DNA from: Eubacteriales bacterium
GTDB taxonomy: Bacteria; Bacillota; Clostridia; Oscillospirales; Oscillospiraceae
Direction: 5' to 3'
Assembly: GCA_030529655.1 (NCBI GenBank)
Contig: JAUMWJ010000006.1
Span: 1 to 44,603, forward strand
Length of the DNA: 44,603 nt
Shown here: positions 1 through 8,591 of the stretch, one piece after another
Layout of the letters: every line of letters starts with the position of its first letter
How positions within the stretch are numbered: the first letter of the stretch is position 1
Program-made: the position numbers and the translations under genes
The notes under the pieces: model-generated
Told to the model about the DNA's origin: nothing
Databases searched by the model: none
What the model saw: only the letters and a program-made list of their open reading frames with translations

Positions 1-35
1 TCAGGATGCTGACACTACATAAGGAGGTACTCAAA

Positions 36-1571
36 ATGAAGAGTACAAAAAAGTCGCTCTTACTGAGCGTGCTGAGTCTGGTGCTCTGCTTCGTGATGCT
101 GATCGGCACCACATTCGCTTGGTTCACCGACTCCGTCACCTCCGGCGTGAACAAGATCGTCGCCGGTAACCTGGACATTGAGTTGGAGTACACAACCAAC
201 GGCACTAACTGGACTCCTGTCACCAGCACCACCAAGTTGTTTGATGATGCCGCTCTGTGGGAGCCGGGTCACACCGAAGTTGCCTATCTCAGACTCAGCA
301 ACAAGGGCACTCTGGCACTCAAGTACAACCTCGCCATCAAAGTTGCCAACGAAGTTTCCGGCACGAATGTGGCAGGTGAAACCTTCAAGCTGTCCGACTA
401 CATCAACATGGGCGTAGTTGAAGATTGGAATGGCACCGTTTATGCTGACCGTGCTGCTGCTCGTACAGCTGTTACCGGCGCAGGTGTGATCGCCAACTAT
501 TCCAAGACCGGCAACATGGCAGCAGACGCTGCTGCAGAAACTCTTGCAGTTGTAGTTTATATGCCCGAAGAAGTTGGCAACGTTGCCAACTACAAGACCG
601 GCACAACTGCTCCCTCCATCGAGCTGGGTGTATCTTTGGTCGCTACTCAGGATACTGTTGAGTCCGATAGCTTTGATAATCAGTACGATAAGAATGCGTT
701 GATACCGACAACGGTAAATGATTATACCTCTATCAGTACTTTGCTCGGTAGTGTTACTGCAAGCGAACCGGTAGCTATTAAACTGTCTGATGATATTTCT
801 GTACCGAACGATGCAGCTAAGAGCGCAATTAAAATTCCCGCAAATGCAGATGTAACCTTGGATTTGAACGGCCACACCATTTCCGGTGGCAGAAGCGATA
901 AAACGCCTAACTATGGCATGATAGATGTTGGCATGGGTGCTACACTTACCGTTATGAACGGTACTGTAACATACGGTGACGACGGTGATAGTGGTTTTAG
1001 TGCATATAGAGATACCATTACCGTACAGCGTGGTACATTGATCGTTAAGAACGCAACAATTATAAACACATGCAGCGCTGGTATTTCAAGTGCAATTGAC
1101 ATTATGTCCAACACCGGTTCTGAAGATGCTAAATTGATTATTGAAAACTCAACAATCGAGTCTTCCAGATACGGTATTAGATTGTTCGGCAACAGCGAAA
1201 CCGGTTCGGCAATTCTGGATATGAAAAACACTACGATAACTGCCACCTCGTCTGCATTGTTCCTGCATCAGCCTTCCGCAACAAAGAAGGGATTGATCGA
1301 TGCTACGGTAACCGATTCTATTATTAAAGGTGTATCGGGCGTTTATCTCTGGGACTGCGGAAATACCGCCGGTAATGGCGATAACATCAAGTTGACATTA
1401 AACGGAACCACCGCGTTTACCTCAACCGGCACCTATCTTGATAGAGATAGTGCAATTTCCCAAAATAAGGACGGTTATTTCCCCGGATTCAACAATCAGA
1501 TTATTGTTGATTATTCTACAGCAGCCGGTGATAATTATTTCAAAGTTTTTGACAACCGAACCCATAATTAA
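36..1571 (+). CDS. SipW-dependent/TasA-like surface protein with beta-helix C-terminal domain
   Basis: 511 residues from the ATG at 36, chosen because AAGGAGGT lies at 21-28; an in-frame ATG at 6 has no comparable site. Residues 1-30 form a hydrophobic signal ending in TTFAWFTDS, the hallmark of TasA/camelysin-type proteins cut by a SipW-type signal peptidase. Residues to about 218 read as the TasA-like beta-sandwich, with NKIVAGNLDIELEY near the start and LVATQDTVESDSFDNQYD at the end. Residues about 240-505 are repetitive, rich in Thr, Asn and Gly, with LDLNGHTISGG followed by beta-helix-like rungs, as in adhesins and pectate-lyase folds. Probably secreted or part of an extracellular fibre; the ligand is unknown. 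The second half looks more AT-rich than the first, which suggests the domain was acquired separately. Confidence 0.8.
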   Translation: MKSTKKSLLLSVLSLVLCFVMLIGTTFAWFTDSVTSGVNKIVAGNLDIELEYTTNGTNWTPVTSTTKLFDDAALWEPGHTEVAYLRLSNKGTLALKYNLAIKVANEVSGTNVAGETFKLSDYINMGVVEDWNGTVYADRAAARTAVTGAGVIANYSKTGNMAADAAAETLAVVVYMPEEVGNVANYKTGTTAPSIELGVSLVATQDTVESDSFDNQYDKNALIPTTVNDYTSISTLLGSVTASEPVAIKLSDDISVPNDAAKSAIKIPANADVTLDLNGHTISGGRSDKTPNYGMIDVGMGATLTVMNGTVTYGDDGDSGFSAYRDTITVQRGTLIVKNATIINTCSAGISSAIDIMSNTGSEDAKLIIENSTIESSRYGIRLFGNSETGSAILDMKNTTITATSSALFLHQPSATKKGLIDATVTDSIIKGVSGVYLWDCGNTAGNGDNIKLTLNGTTAFTSTGTYLDRDSAISQNKDGYFPGFNNQIIVDYSTAAGDNYFKVFDNRTHN

Positions 1572-1577
1572 AACGAT

Positions 1578-1616
1578 GATTACCCCCCAACCTCCTCGTG
1601 AGGTTGGGCGGTAATC
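1578..1616 (+). other. Inverted repeat just after the TasA-like gene
   Basis: Arms 1578-1593 and 1601-1616 pair over 16 positions with one mismatch and a 7-nt loop, starting 6 nt after the stop codon. No T-tract follows, so it may protect the mRNA 3' end or act with the next hairpin in termination. Confidence 0.55.
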
Positions 1617-1639
1617 AAATCCCCGCACAATAACAACAG

Positions 1640-1676
1640 GCACGCCTCCGAGCAATCGGAGGCGTGCTTTTATTTT
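1640..1676 (+). terminator. Rho-independent terminator after the TasA-like gene
   Basis: GCACGCCTCCG at 1640-1650 pairs perfectly with CGGAGGCGTGC at 1657-1667 across a 6-nt loop and is followed by a T-rich tract. Confidence 0.85.
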
Positions 1677-1983
1677 GCCGCCGTCAAACCTGCGGCAGTT
1701 TTTTTATATTCGTCAACTGTATCGGCGACTTCACCAAGCGCCATCTTAAAAAGGCCACTTGGCGTGTGTCGCTTTTTCGGTAAACCTTGCAGCTTATAAC
1801 CGTTTTTCCGCTTTTTACAGCTTTTTATGCCGATATGCGGGGAAGAAAAAAATAAAGTGCTGAAAATTTTACAAGTTCATAAACTCGCAACAAATTATTC
1901 ACAAAATGTTCACAATTTTATTGCAATCTGTAAGGGAAATCATGAAGCAGCATGTTGCTTTGTTGATGGGAGGGTAAGGAAAA
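1677..1983. other. AT-rich intergenic spacer
   Basis: About 300 bases without a credible gene. A short forward ORF starting at 1827 has no ribosome binding site and runs into the next gene in another frame. The last 130 bases are very AT-rich and should carry the promoter of the esterase gene, but no clean -35/-10 pair stands out. GGGAGGG lies just before the GTG at 1984. Confidence 0.5.
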
Positions 1984-4900
1984 GTGAAAAGAGTAAGACA
2001 AGCATTAGCGATGGTGATGACGGTCCTTTTGGTTGCGGGCTTGCTGCCTTGGCAGACGGCGATAGCGGCTGAAAAGCAGGATGGCACATTCCACTATGTT
2101 TCTATTGGCGATTCTACGACCAACGGATACGGATTTGATGGCTATTACGCAGAGGACGGCACGGATGTGCGCGGATTTTTGCGTGTGGAAGAACAAGCAT
2201 ATCCGGCACTGATCACAAAAATGCTGGAACAACAGTACGGTGAGGGGAAAGTGGTGCTGCACCAGTTGGCCGGCAGTGCCATGCGTCCGGATGATCTGGA
2301 TGCGATTTTGGACCCGAACCATGTCAATGATGATTATACCGACCGTGTGTTTAACGGCTACAACGAGGGACATGGCTCAGAGGGAGAGGAGTGGTTCCTG
2401 ACATGGGCCAATCAGATTCCCGGCGTTTCGATTCCCGTGCCTGAGCGGGGCAATTATGCTTCACAGGCGGAGTATCTTGCTGCGACAAAGGCGGCTGCGG
2501 AACAGGCAAAGCTGGCGCTGCGTCAGGAGTTTTACAGCGATATTGCGCAGGCAGACCTGATCACCTATTATCTGGGCAGCAATAACTTCGGCACTTTCCT
2601 CACCGGTGCCATCACAAGTGACCGATACGGTGACAGAGATAACCTGCAGGATCAGTTGGGTTATCTGGGCATCACCAAGGAGCAGATAGATGTCAGCGTC
2701 GTGCGTCAGCAGATGATGGATATGCTGAAAGAAAATCTGGATGGCACGGTGAATGTTGCCGAGCTGGATGCCCAGTTCGGACAGTATGTGGATTTGCTGG
2801 TGCAGGGCTTTGTGTCCTTTGTGGTCTATTTCACCAAAAACATGGCAGCAATCCGCATGATCAATCCGGATTGCGATGTGATCGTGATGGGTCTGCACAG
2901 CTATGTAGATTTTTTGCAGGCCGATTACAACGGCATGACACTGGATCTGGGTACATATTACGGTGATATTCTGGAGCTGGCCAACACCTATATGGGTGCG
3001 CTGTGCAGCAGCTCCGACAGCTATTACTATGCAGATCTGTATGAGGCGGATATTCCCATTTTCTTTGATGAGCTGGTTGACGGCGAGCCCAGCGATGTGA
3101 TCCAGAAGGATCTGGATGAGATGATCGGCGGCATTGCCAAGGGGACAGTACCCGGCTTGAGCGGCATGCCTGAAGTACAGATCGGCGCCATGCTGCGTGG
3201 TTGGTACGAGAACGGCTATACCGACAGCGATTGGGCGCTGCTGGCACAGCTTGCCACGGCTATGGGCCAGGTGAATGACGAGGCGCAGGCCCAGCTGCAG
3301 GCGTATGACATTACCCTTGCCGATGCGCTGAAAAATTCATGGCTGTACTACACGGAGAACGATGCATTTGTGCCGCTGTTTGCTGCCATGCTGAATGAAA
3401 AGCTGCCTGATGATCCTTTGACAAGAGGTTTTTTACCGCTGCTAGCTCCCAATCTTAATTCGATGCTGACTAACCCCGGCAATGTGACCTTTGCGTTTAT
3501 GAAGGAGAAGGTGCTGCCGGAGCTGAGACTACTGGCTCCCATGGCCGGCGTGGATATTGACAGTCTGCTGACATTGCTCCATGACATTGGCGAAAAGGTA
3601 GACGGCTTCCGCACCTATGGCAGCATCTCTGAAATGCTGGTGGGCTGCGCCAATACGAAGCCGCTGGATGCCCAGCAGGTGTTTGGTATCATGAGCGGCG
3701 GCATTGATATGAACGCTATCGGCGCGGAGATTGCGGCGGCTGTCACCAACGGTACAGAGCTGAGCGAGACCACCAAAATCATGATCAACCTGTATTTCAT
3801 GTTTATGTTCCCCAACGGCGAGGGCGTCAGCGCTCATCCCAATGCCGCAGGACATCAGATCATGGCACAGGTAATTTGGGATGCCTATCAGAGTAAGCTG
3901 CCGGCTAAGAGCTACATGGTCAATAAGAAGCTGGCGGAAGCGGCTGACATGATTGATATGCTGGTGGAGTATGCCCAATCTAAGGGTTTCTGCAAGGTGG
4001 ATTCCTACTGTGCATGGGATCCCTCTGAACTGGAAATCGAAAGCTATACTTCCCTGGGTGACTCTACCGTGTTCGGTTACGGTTTTCATGACCTGAGCTT
4101 TGACGATGAACGGTTCCTCAACAGCTACGGTTACGAGGTGTGCAGTCCCGGAGCATATCCGGCTTTGCTGAAAGACTATTTGAAGATCAGTGACGATCAG
4201 TTTGCCCAGTTGGCGATGGGCTGCCTGCGTGTGGAGGACATCCGCTACATTTTGGACAAGAACTATGTCGGCGATGGCTATACCGTGGAATCCATCGTTC
4301 CGATGCTCCAGCATTACGGCGGCAGTGTGGATCAGGTGCGCGCCAATTATGAGAAGAATATCAAAAAGGCAGATCTGATTACCGTTTGTATGGGCGGCAA
4401 TAATTTCTCCACCTTCCTCGGCAGACAGATGAACCGCGTGCAGGAGGGCGAAGCACCGTTGGCAATGGATTGGAGCCGTTATCAGGATTCCACGATGGCG
4501 CAGATAAAGGGCGCTGTGCAGGAACTAAGCGCGGTTTTGCAGCAGTATGCGCCCGATTTGGATACATCCCTTGCCCGGGTCGTGGCAGAAAGTGTGCTCT
4601 ATGCCTATGTGGGCGTTACCGAGAACTTTGCACCGGTGATGGATATGATCCACAGTATGAATCAGGACGCCAAATTGGTGCTGGTCGGCCTTTATAATCC
4701 GGTGGATGATGTATACTATCAGATGGAAGGCACGGAGAAGGCGCTGCACCTGGGTGAACTGTTGGATGTGGCACTGGCCTATGTGAATGCACAGTTCCGG
4801 GGTTATGCCGAGGCGCACAGCGACTATTGTGCGTATGCGGACATTACCGATGTGGAGATCTTTGCCGATGTGGACGAAAACCGTGCAAGTATCAATCTGG

Positions 4901-5211
4901 CAGACGGCGAATATCTTGATTACACCACTGCCAACAACGGTGTTGCCGGCCATCCCGATGAGAGCGGTCACGCCTACATTTTCCGGCAGCTCAAGAGCAT
5001 GATTCCTGCTCCCTATATGACAGGCGATTTCGACGGTGATGAAACTGTGACCAGTGACGATGCGGTGTATCTGCTGTATCACACGCTGTTGCCGGATACC
5101 CACCCCATCAACCAGCCTGCGGACTTCAACGGCGACGAAACCGTGACCAGCGATGATGCGGTGTATCTGCTGTACTATACGCTGCTGCCGGACACGCATC
5201 CGCTGCACTAA
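1984..5211 (+). CDS. Secreted double SGNH/GDSL-hydrolase with C-terminal dockerin
   Basis: 1075 residues, GTG start at 1984 with GGGAGGG upstream. Signal peptide at residues 1-29 (ending TAIAA). Two tandem SGNH hydrolase domains follow. The first has block I SIGDSTTNGYGF (Ser44), an LGSNNFGTF block and SAHPNAAGH. The second has SLGDSTVFGYGF (Ser694), MGGNNFSTF and AGHPDESGH. SGNH enzymes are esterases or lipases, often acting on acetylated polysaccharides; the substrate cannot be read here. Residues about 1014-1072 form a type I-like dockerin: two Ca-binding repeats, DFDGDETVTSDD and DFNGDETVTSDD, each followed by AVYLLY. Eighteen bases separate it from the cohesin-bearing gene, so the two are probably co-transcribed and the proteins probably bind. 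Confidence 0.88.
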   Translation: MKRVRQALAMVMTVLLVAGLLPWQTAIAAEKQDGTFHYVSIGDSTTNGYGFDGYYAEDGTDVRGFLRVEEQAYPALITKMLEQQYGEGKVVLHQLAGSAMRPDDLDAILDPNHVNDDYTDRVFNGYNEGHGSEGEEWFLTWANQIPGVSIPVPERGNYASQAEYLAATKAAAEQAKLALRQEFYSDIAQADLITYYLGSNNFGTFLTGAITSDRYGDRDNLQDQLGYLGITKEQIDVSVVRQQMMDMLKENLDGTVNVAELDAQFGQYVDLLVQGFVSFVVYFTKNMAAIRMINPDCDVIVMGLHSYVDFLQADYNGMTLDLGTYYGDILELANTYMGALCSSSDSYYYADLYEADIPIFFDELVDGEPSDVIQKDLDEMIGGIAKGTVPGLSGMPEVQIGAMLRGWYENGYTDSDWALLAQLATAMGQVNDEAQAQLQAYDITLADALKNSWLYYTENDAFVPLFAAMLNEKLPDDPLTRGFLPLLAPNLNSMLTNPGNVTFAFMKEKVLPELRLLAPMAGVDIDSLLTLLHDIGEKVDGFRTYGSISEMLVGCANTKPLDAQQVFGIMSGGIDMNAIGAEIAAAVTNGTELSETTKIMINLYFMFMFPNGEGVSAHPNAAGHQIMAQVIWDAYQSKLPAKSYMVNKKLAEAADMIDMLVEYAQSKGFCKVDSYCAWDPSELEIESYTSLGDSTVFGYGFHDLSFDDERFLNSYGYEVCSPGAYPALLKDYLKISDDQFAQLAMGCLRVEDIRYILDKNYVGDGYTVESIVPMLQHYGGSVDQVRANYEKNIKKADLITVCMGGNNFSTFLGRQMNRVQEGEAPLAMDWSRYQDSTMAQIKGAVQELSAVLQQYAPDLDTSLARVVAESVLYAYVGVTENFAPVMDMIHSMNQDAKLVLVGLYNPVDDVYYQMEGTEKALHLGELLDVALAYVNAQFRGYAEAHSDYCAYADITDVEIFADVDENRASINLADGEYLDYTTANNGVAGHPDESGHAYIFRQLKSMIPAPYMTGDFDGDETVTSDDAVYLLYHTLLPDTHPINQPADFNGDETVTSDDAVYLLYYTLLPDTHPLH

Positions 5212-5229
5212 CATAACGGGAGGCTTACC

Positions 5230-6849
5230 ATGAAAAAAATCACATCCATTTTACTCAGTCTGGTTTTGATGTACTCTCTGTGCGTCACTGCTTTTGCATC
5301 CGGCGCGGCATTGAGCGTCAGTGCATCTGCGTCACAGGTCAAGCAGGGAGAGAGCGTCACCGTTACGGTGGCTCTGTCCGGCGCGGATAACGCCAAATCC
5401 ATGGCATTGACCTTTTCCTATGATAAAGACCGATTCACCATGACCTCCGGCCAATGGCTGCTCAGCGGTGCTGTGCTCAGCGATGTGAACACCTCTGACG
5501 GTGAGGCGGCCATTGCCTACAGCAATGAAACAAATATGAACGGAAATGTGCTTTCGTTTACGCTGCAGGCCAAAACGGATGCCTCCGTTGGCAGCACCGG
5601 TGTTTCTGTATCGCCGGTCATGAAAAACGGTACGGTGACGATTTCTGTATCCGGTGACAGCACCGAAGTGTCTGTTGTTTGCAAGACGCATCATTACGGT
5701 GAGTGGAGCAAGATCAGCGACAGCCAGCATCAGCACACCTGCTCTGCCTGTGGGGCGGTGGAAAAAGCCAATCATACATGGAACAGCGGCAGCGTCACAA
5801 AGGCGGCCTCCTGCAAGGAAACCGGCGTGAAAACGTATACCTGTTCTGCCTGCGGCGCGACCAAAACCGAGACGATGTCCAAAACCGCAGCACACCAATT
5901 TGGTGACTGGAAGGTGACCAAGGAAGCGACCTGCACCGCAGCCGGTACCCAGAGCCGCACCTGCGCTGTCTGCGGCAAAACGGAAACAAAGACGATCTCC
6001 GCACTGGGCCATAGCTTCAGCAAGGCCACGGTGACGAAGGAGCCCACCTGCACAGAAACCGGTGTGGAAAGCGGCAAGTGCAAGCGCTGCGGTGAAACCA
6101 CATCCCAGACCATTCCGGCTGCCGGTCATGATTACGGAGAATGGAAAGAACTTGCAGCGGCTACCTGTACGGAAGAAGGAAAGGAAAGCCATGTCTGCTC
6201 TGTTTGCGGACATGAGGAAACCCGTGCTATTGAGGCGCTGGGCCATGATTTTGCCGAGCCGACTGTTGTGAGAGAGGCGACCCTTTACTGCGGCGGTTTG
6301 ATCGAGGGTGTATGCTCCCGTTGTAAGCAGGGAACCCAGCAGATAATCCCCTGCACGGCTGTCGATGAAGCGACCGGCCTGGTTGTTACCACAGAGGAAG
6401 GCGTTTTTCCGGAGGGCAGTGAGCTGCGCGTAACAGCCATTGGTGCCGATCATGAGAAATATGAAGCGATCAAGACGGCGCTTGGCGGCGCGTCCGAAAA
6501 CTTCACCGCCTATGATATAGCCGCATATGTGGGTGATAAAGCAGTAGAGCCGGACGGTGCGGTTACCGTAACATTTGCGATGCCGGAGGGCTACGGACAG
6601 GATACGGTTTTGTACTATGTGGCGCCTGACGGCACCGTAGAGGAGATGGTTGGCTACGCGGTAGATAGCGGCTTTGCGGCCATACTGCCTCATTTAGGCA
6701 CATATGTTTTGTCCGCGTCCCAATCTGATGATATCAGCGGCAGTCCTGCTCCTTCGTCCAATAGCAATGTTATCGTCTGGATCATCATTGCTGTGGCAGC
6801 AGCGGCCCTGATCTCTGTGGCGGTTATCCTGATAAAGCGTAAGAAATAA
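5230..6849 (+). CDS. Membrane-anchored protein with cohesin-like domain and CxxC repeats
   Basis: 539 residues with GGGAGG ahead of the ATG. Signal peptide at 1-24. Residues about 26-145 resemble a cohesin: SVSASASQVKQGESVTVTVA, an FSYD strand, then a GNVLSFTLQAK strand, as in scaffoldins. Residues about 155-380 hold at least five units of about 40 residues with the pattern CxxCG...ET...I.A.GH, as in surface proteins of gut Clostridia; whether they bind metal is unknown. Residues about 513-535 form a transmembrane helix followed by KRKK, so the protein is held in the membrane facing outwards. There is no LPxTG motif. Together with the adjacent dockerin esterase this suggests a one-cohesin anchoring scaffoldin. 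The cohesin call rests on pattern, not on a profile search. Confidence 0.75.
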   Translation: MKKITSILLSLVLMYSLCVTAFASGAALSVSASASQVKQGESVTVTVALSGADNAKSMALTFSYDKDRFTMTSGQWLLSGAVLSDVNTSDGEAAIAYSNETNMNGNVLSFTLQAKTDASVGSTGVSVSPVMKNGTVTISVSGDSTEVSVVCKTHHYGEWSKISDSQHQHTCSACGAVEKANHTWNSGSVTKAASCKETGVKTYTCSACGATKTETMSKTAAHQFGDWKVTKEATCTAAGTQSRTCAVCGKTETKTISALGHSFSKATVTKEPTCTETGVESGKCKRCGETTSQTIPAAGHDYGEWKELAAATCTEEGKESHVCSVCGHEETRAIEALGHDFAEPTVVREATLYCGGLIEGVCSRCKQGTQQIIPCTAVDEATGLVVTTEEGVFPEGSELRVTAIGADHEKYEAIKTALGGASENFTAYDIAAYVGDKAVEPDGAVTVTFAMPEGYGQDTVLYYVAPDGTVEEMVGYAVDSGFAAILPHLGTYVLSASQSDDISGSPAPSSNSNVIVWIIIAVAAAALISVAVILIKRKK

Positions 6850-6865
6850 GTCATATCATATGAAC

Positions 6866-6900
6866 AAGAAGCGGTATGGATTCCATACCGCTTCTTCTTG
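6866..6900 (+). terminator. Terminator-like hairpin after the cohesin gene
   Basis: AAGAAGCGGTATGGA pairs with TCCATACCGCTTCTT around a single central base, so in RNA the loop would open by a few pairs. The stem is followed by only a weak pyrimidine tract. Confidence 0.6.
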
Positions 6901-6931
6901 CGTGATGCGCCAATATGACACCGCTTTTGCG

Positions 6932-6961
6932 TTGACAAGCCGGTTCCTTTTGCAGTATAAT
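6932..6961 (+). promoter_or_regulatory. Sigma-A-type promoter of the crp/ABC operon
   Basis: TTGACA at 6932-6937 and TATAAT at 6956-6961, 18 nt apart: both hexamers match consensus. Transcription should begin near 6968. Confidence 0.85.
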
Positions 6962-6971
6962 CGTAGAAAAC

Positions 6972-6987
6972 TGTTCCAAATGGAACA
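6972..6987 (+). promoter_or_regulatory. Palindromic operator, probable Crp/Fnr site
   Basis: TGTTCCA-AA-TGGAACA is a perfect two-fold palindrome just downstream of the predicted transcription start and before the ribosome binding site of the Crp/Fnr gene. Its position fits a repressor or autoregulatory site. Binding by the adjacent regulator is inferred. Confidence 0.65.
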
Positions 6988-7002
6988 AAAAGAGGTGCGG
7001 TT

Positions 7003-7620
7003 ATGACAGATAACCAAATCATGAAGGGGTTGTTCCTCTTTCAAAATGTACCGTCGCTGCCGGATCTGACGGCGCTGCCGCCGCCGACTGTGTTTGTCAA
7101 GGGCGAGAGCATCTATGCGCCCGGCGATCACCCCAAGGCGTTGGGCGTGGTACTGGAGGGCAAAGCGGAAGCGGTATCGGCGCAGCGAGATCAGGCGGTG
7201 CTGTCCGTTTTTGAAGCAGGCGGGGTGTTTGGGGCGGCATCGCTGTTTGGGGATGGGGCGTATGTGTCCTGTGTGCGTGCTGTCAGCAACTGTCGGGTGC
7301 AGTTTTTGCCGGAAGCGTTGTTGCAGGAGTGGTTTTTGTCCATCCCCCAGATCGCGCTGAACTATATTGCCTTTCTCACCGACCGAGTGCGGTTTTTGAA
7401 CGGCAAAATCGCCGTGTATACCTGCCGGGGCGTAACGGGTAAGCTGTATAGCTGGCTGAACAGTCACAGCGATGAGAGCGGCGCGGTATCCAAGCTGTCT
7501 GTGACAAAGCTGGCAGCCACGCTGAATATGGGCCGTACCAGTCTGTACCGGGGACTGGAGGAACTTACCGAGAAGCATTTGATTGTCCGAGAGGGCGGAA
7601 AGGTGCGTGTGATACGATGA
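7003..7620 (+). CDS. Crp/Fnr-family transcriptional regulator
   Basis: 205 residues, ATG preceded by AGAGGTG. Residues about 20-120 form the cyclic-nucleotide-binding-like beta barrel, with GVVLEGKAEAVS and FEAGGVFGAASLFGDG. Residues about 150-203 form a winged helix: LSVTKLAATLNMGRTSLYRG is the recognition region. No N-terminal cysteine cluster of the Fnr type is visible, so sensing by an Fe-S cluster is not supported and the ligand is unknown. It heads the ABC importer operon (its stop overlaps the next start) and probably controls that operon through the palindrome at 6972-6987. Confidence 0.88.
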   Translation: MTDNQIMKGLFLFQNVPSLPDLTALPPPTVFVKGESIYAPGDHPKALGVVLEGKAEAVSAQRDQAVLSVFEAGGVFGAASLFGDGAYVSCVRAVSNCRVQFLPEALLQEWFLSIPQIALNYIAFLTDRVRFLNGKIAVYTCRGVTGKLYSWLNSHSDESGAVSKLSVTKLAATLNMGRTSLYRGLEELTEKHLIVREGGKVRVIR

Positions 7621-8591
7621 AAAGGATTTTGAGTTTGCTGTTGGCGCTGGCGCTGGTCTTAACAATGGCTGCCTGCGGCACAAAGAAGGCAGAAACGGCG
7701 GAGATAAATGTATATGTGCTCGCCGGTCCTACCGGTGTGGGAGCCATGAACCTGTGGGCAAAGAGCGATGCCGGCAAGACCGCCAATACCTATCACTTCA
7801 CCATGCCTGCTGCCAACGATGAGGTGGTGGCGGCCATTGCCAAGGGTGAGGCGGATATTGCCGCCGTTGCCACCAACATGGCGGCGACGCTTTATCAAAA
7901 AACCGGAGGCGGTGTAACGGTGCTGGCTGTCAATACCTTGGGCGTCTTGAGCTTGCTGAGTAACGGCGAGGAGATCGCCTCGGTTGCCGACTTAAGGGGC
8001 AAGACCATTTACACACCCGGTCAGGGTGCCAATCCCGAATATATCCTGCGCTATGTGTTGACCGAAAACGGCTTACGACCCGACAGCGATGTGACCATCC
8101 GCTTTGTGGGCGATGGCAGTGAACTGGTAAGCGTGTGGCAGAGTGAACCCACAGCCGTTATCATGGCGCCTCAACCGATGGCGACCACCATTTTAATGAA
8201 GTATGCGGGCAGCCGTCAGGTGATGGACATGACCGAGGAATGGAATAAGGTATCCGGCGGTGAAAGTGCCTTGATGATGGGCTGTGTCATTGTGCGCAAT
8301 GCCTTTTTAGCCGAGCATAAGGGTGCGGTAGACACTTTCCTGCGTGAGTATGCCGGCTCCATCGAGGCGGCGCAGAACGATGTGACCGGCACGGCGGCCT
8401 TGTGCGAGCAGTACGGCCTGATCCCCAAGGCGGCGCTGGCGGAGAAAGCGATTCCCCGGTGTGGTCTTACCTATGTAAGCGGCAGCGAAATGAAAGCGCA
8501 GCTTAGCGGCTATCTGCAGGTGATGTATAACGCCAACCCCAAGAGTGTGGGTGGTAAGCTGCCTGATGAGGACTTCTACTATGGGGCATAA
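7617..8591 (+). CDS. ABC importer substrate-binding lipoprotein (NitT/TauT/SsuA-like)
   Basis: 324 residues; ATG overlaps the regulator stop (ATGA). The N-terminus has a lipoprotein signal with lipobox MAAC (Cys20), so the mature protein should be anchored outside the membrane. DEVVAAIAKGEADIAAVATN and LRGKTIYTPGQGANPEYILR are typical of the NMT1/SsuA-like family of periplasmic-type binding proteins, which serve sulfonates, nitrate or thiamine precursors. The substrate cannot be told from the sequence. Permease and ATPase genes follow directly, with overlaps. Confidence 0.85.
   Translation: MKRILSLLLALALVLTMAACGTKKAETAEINVYVLAGPTGVGAMNLWAKSDAGKTANTYHFTMPAANDEVVAAIAKGEADIAAVATNMAATLYQKTGGGVTVLAVNTLGVLSLLSNGEEIASVADLRGKTIYTPGQGANPEYILRYVLTENGLRPDSDVTIRFVGDGSELVSVWQSEPTAVIMAPQPMATTILMKYAGSRQVMDMTEEWNKVSGGESALMMGCVIVRNAFLAEHKGAVDTFLREYAGSIEAAQNDVTGTAALCEQYGLIPKAALAEKAIPRCGLTYVSGSEMKAQLSGYLQVMYNANPKSVGGKLPDEDFYYGA

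Noticed and set aside
1827-2072. Small forward ORF before the esterase gene
   Set aside because: No ribosome binding site, AT-rich non-coding start, and it overlaps the esterase signal peptide in another frame.
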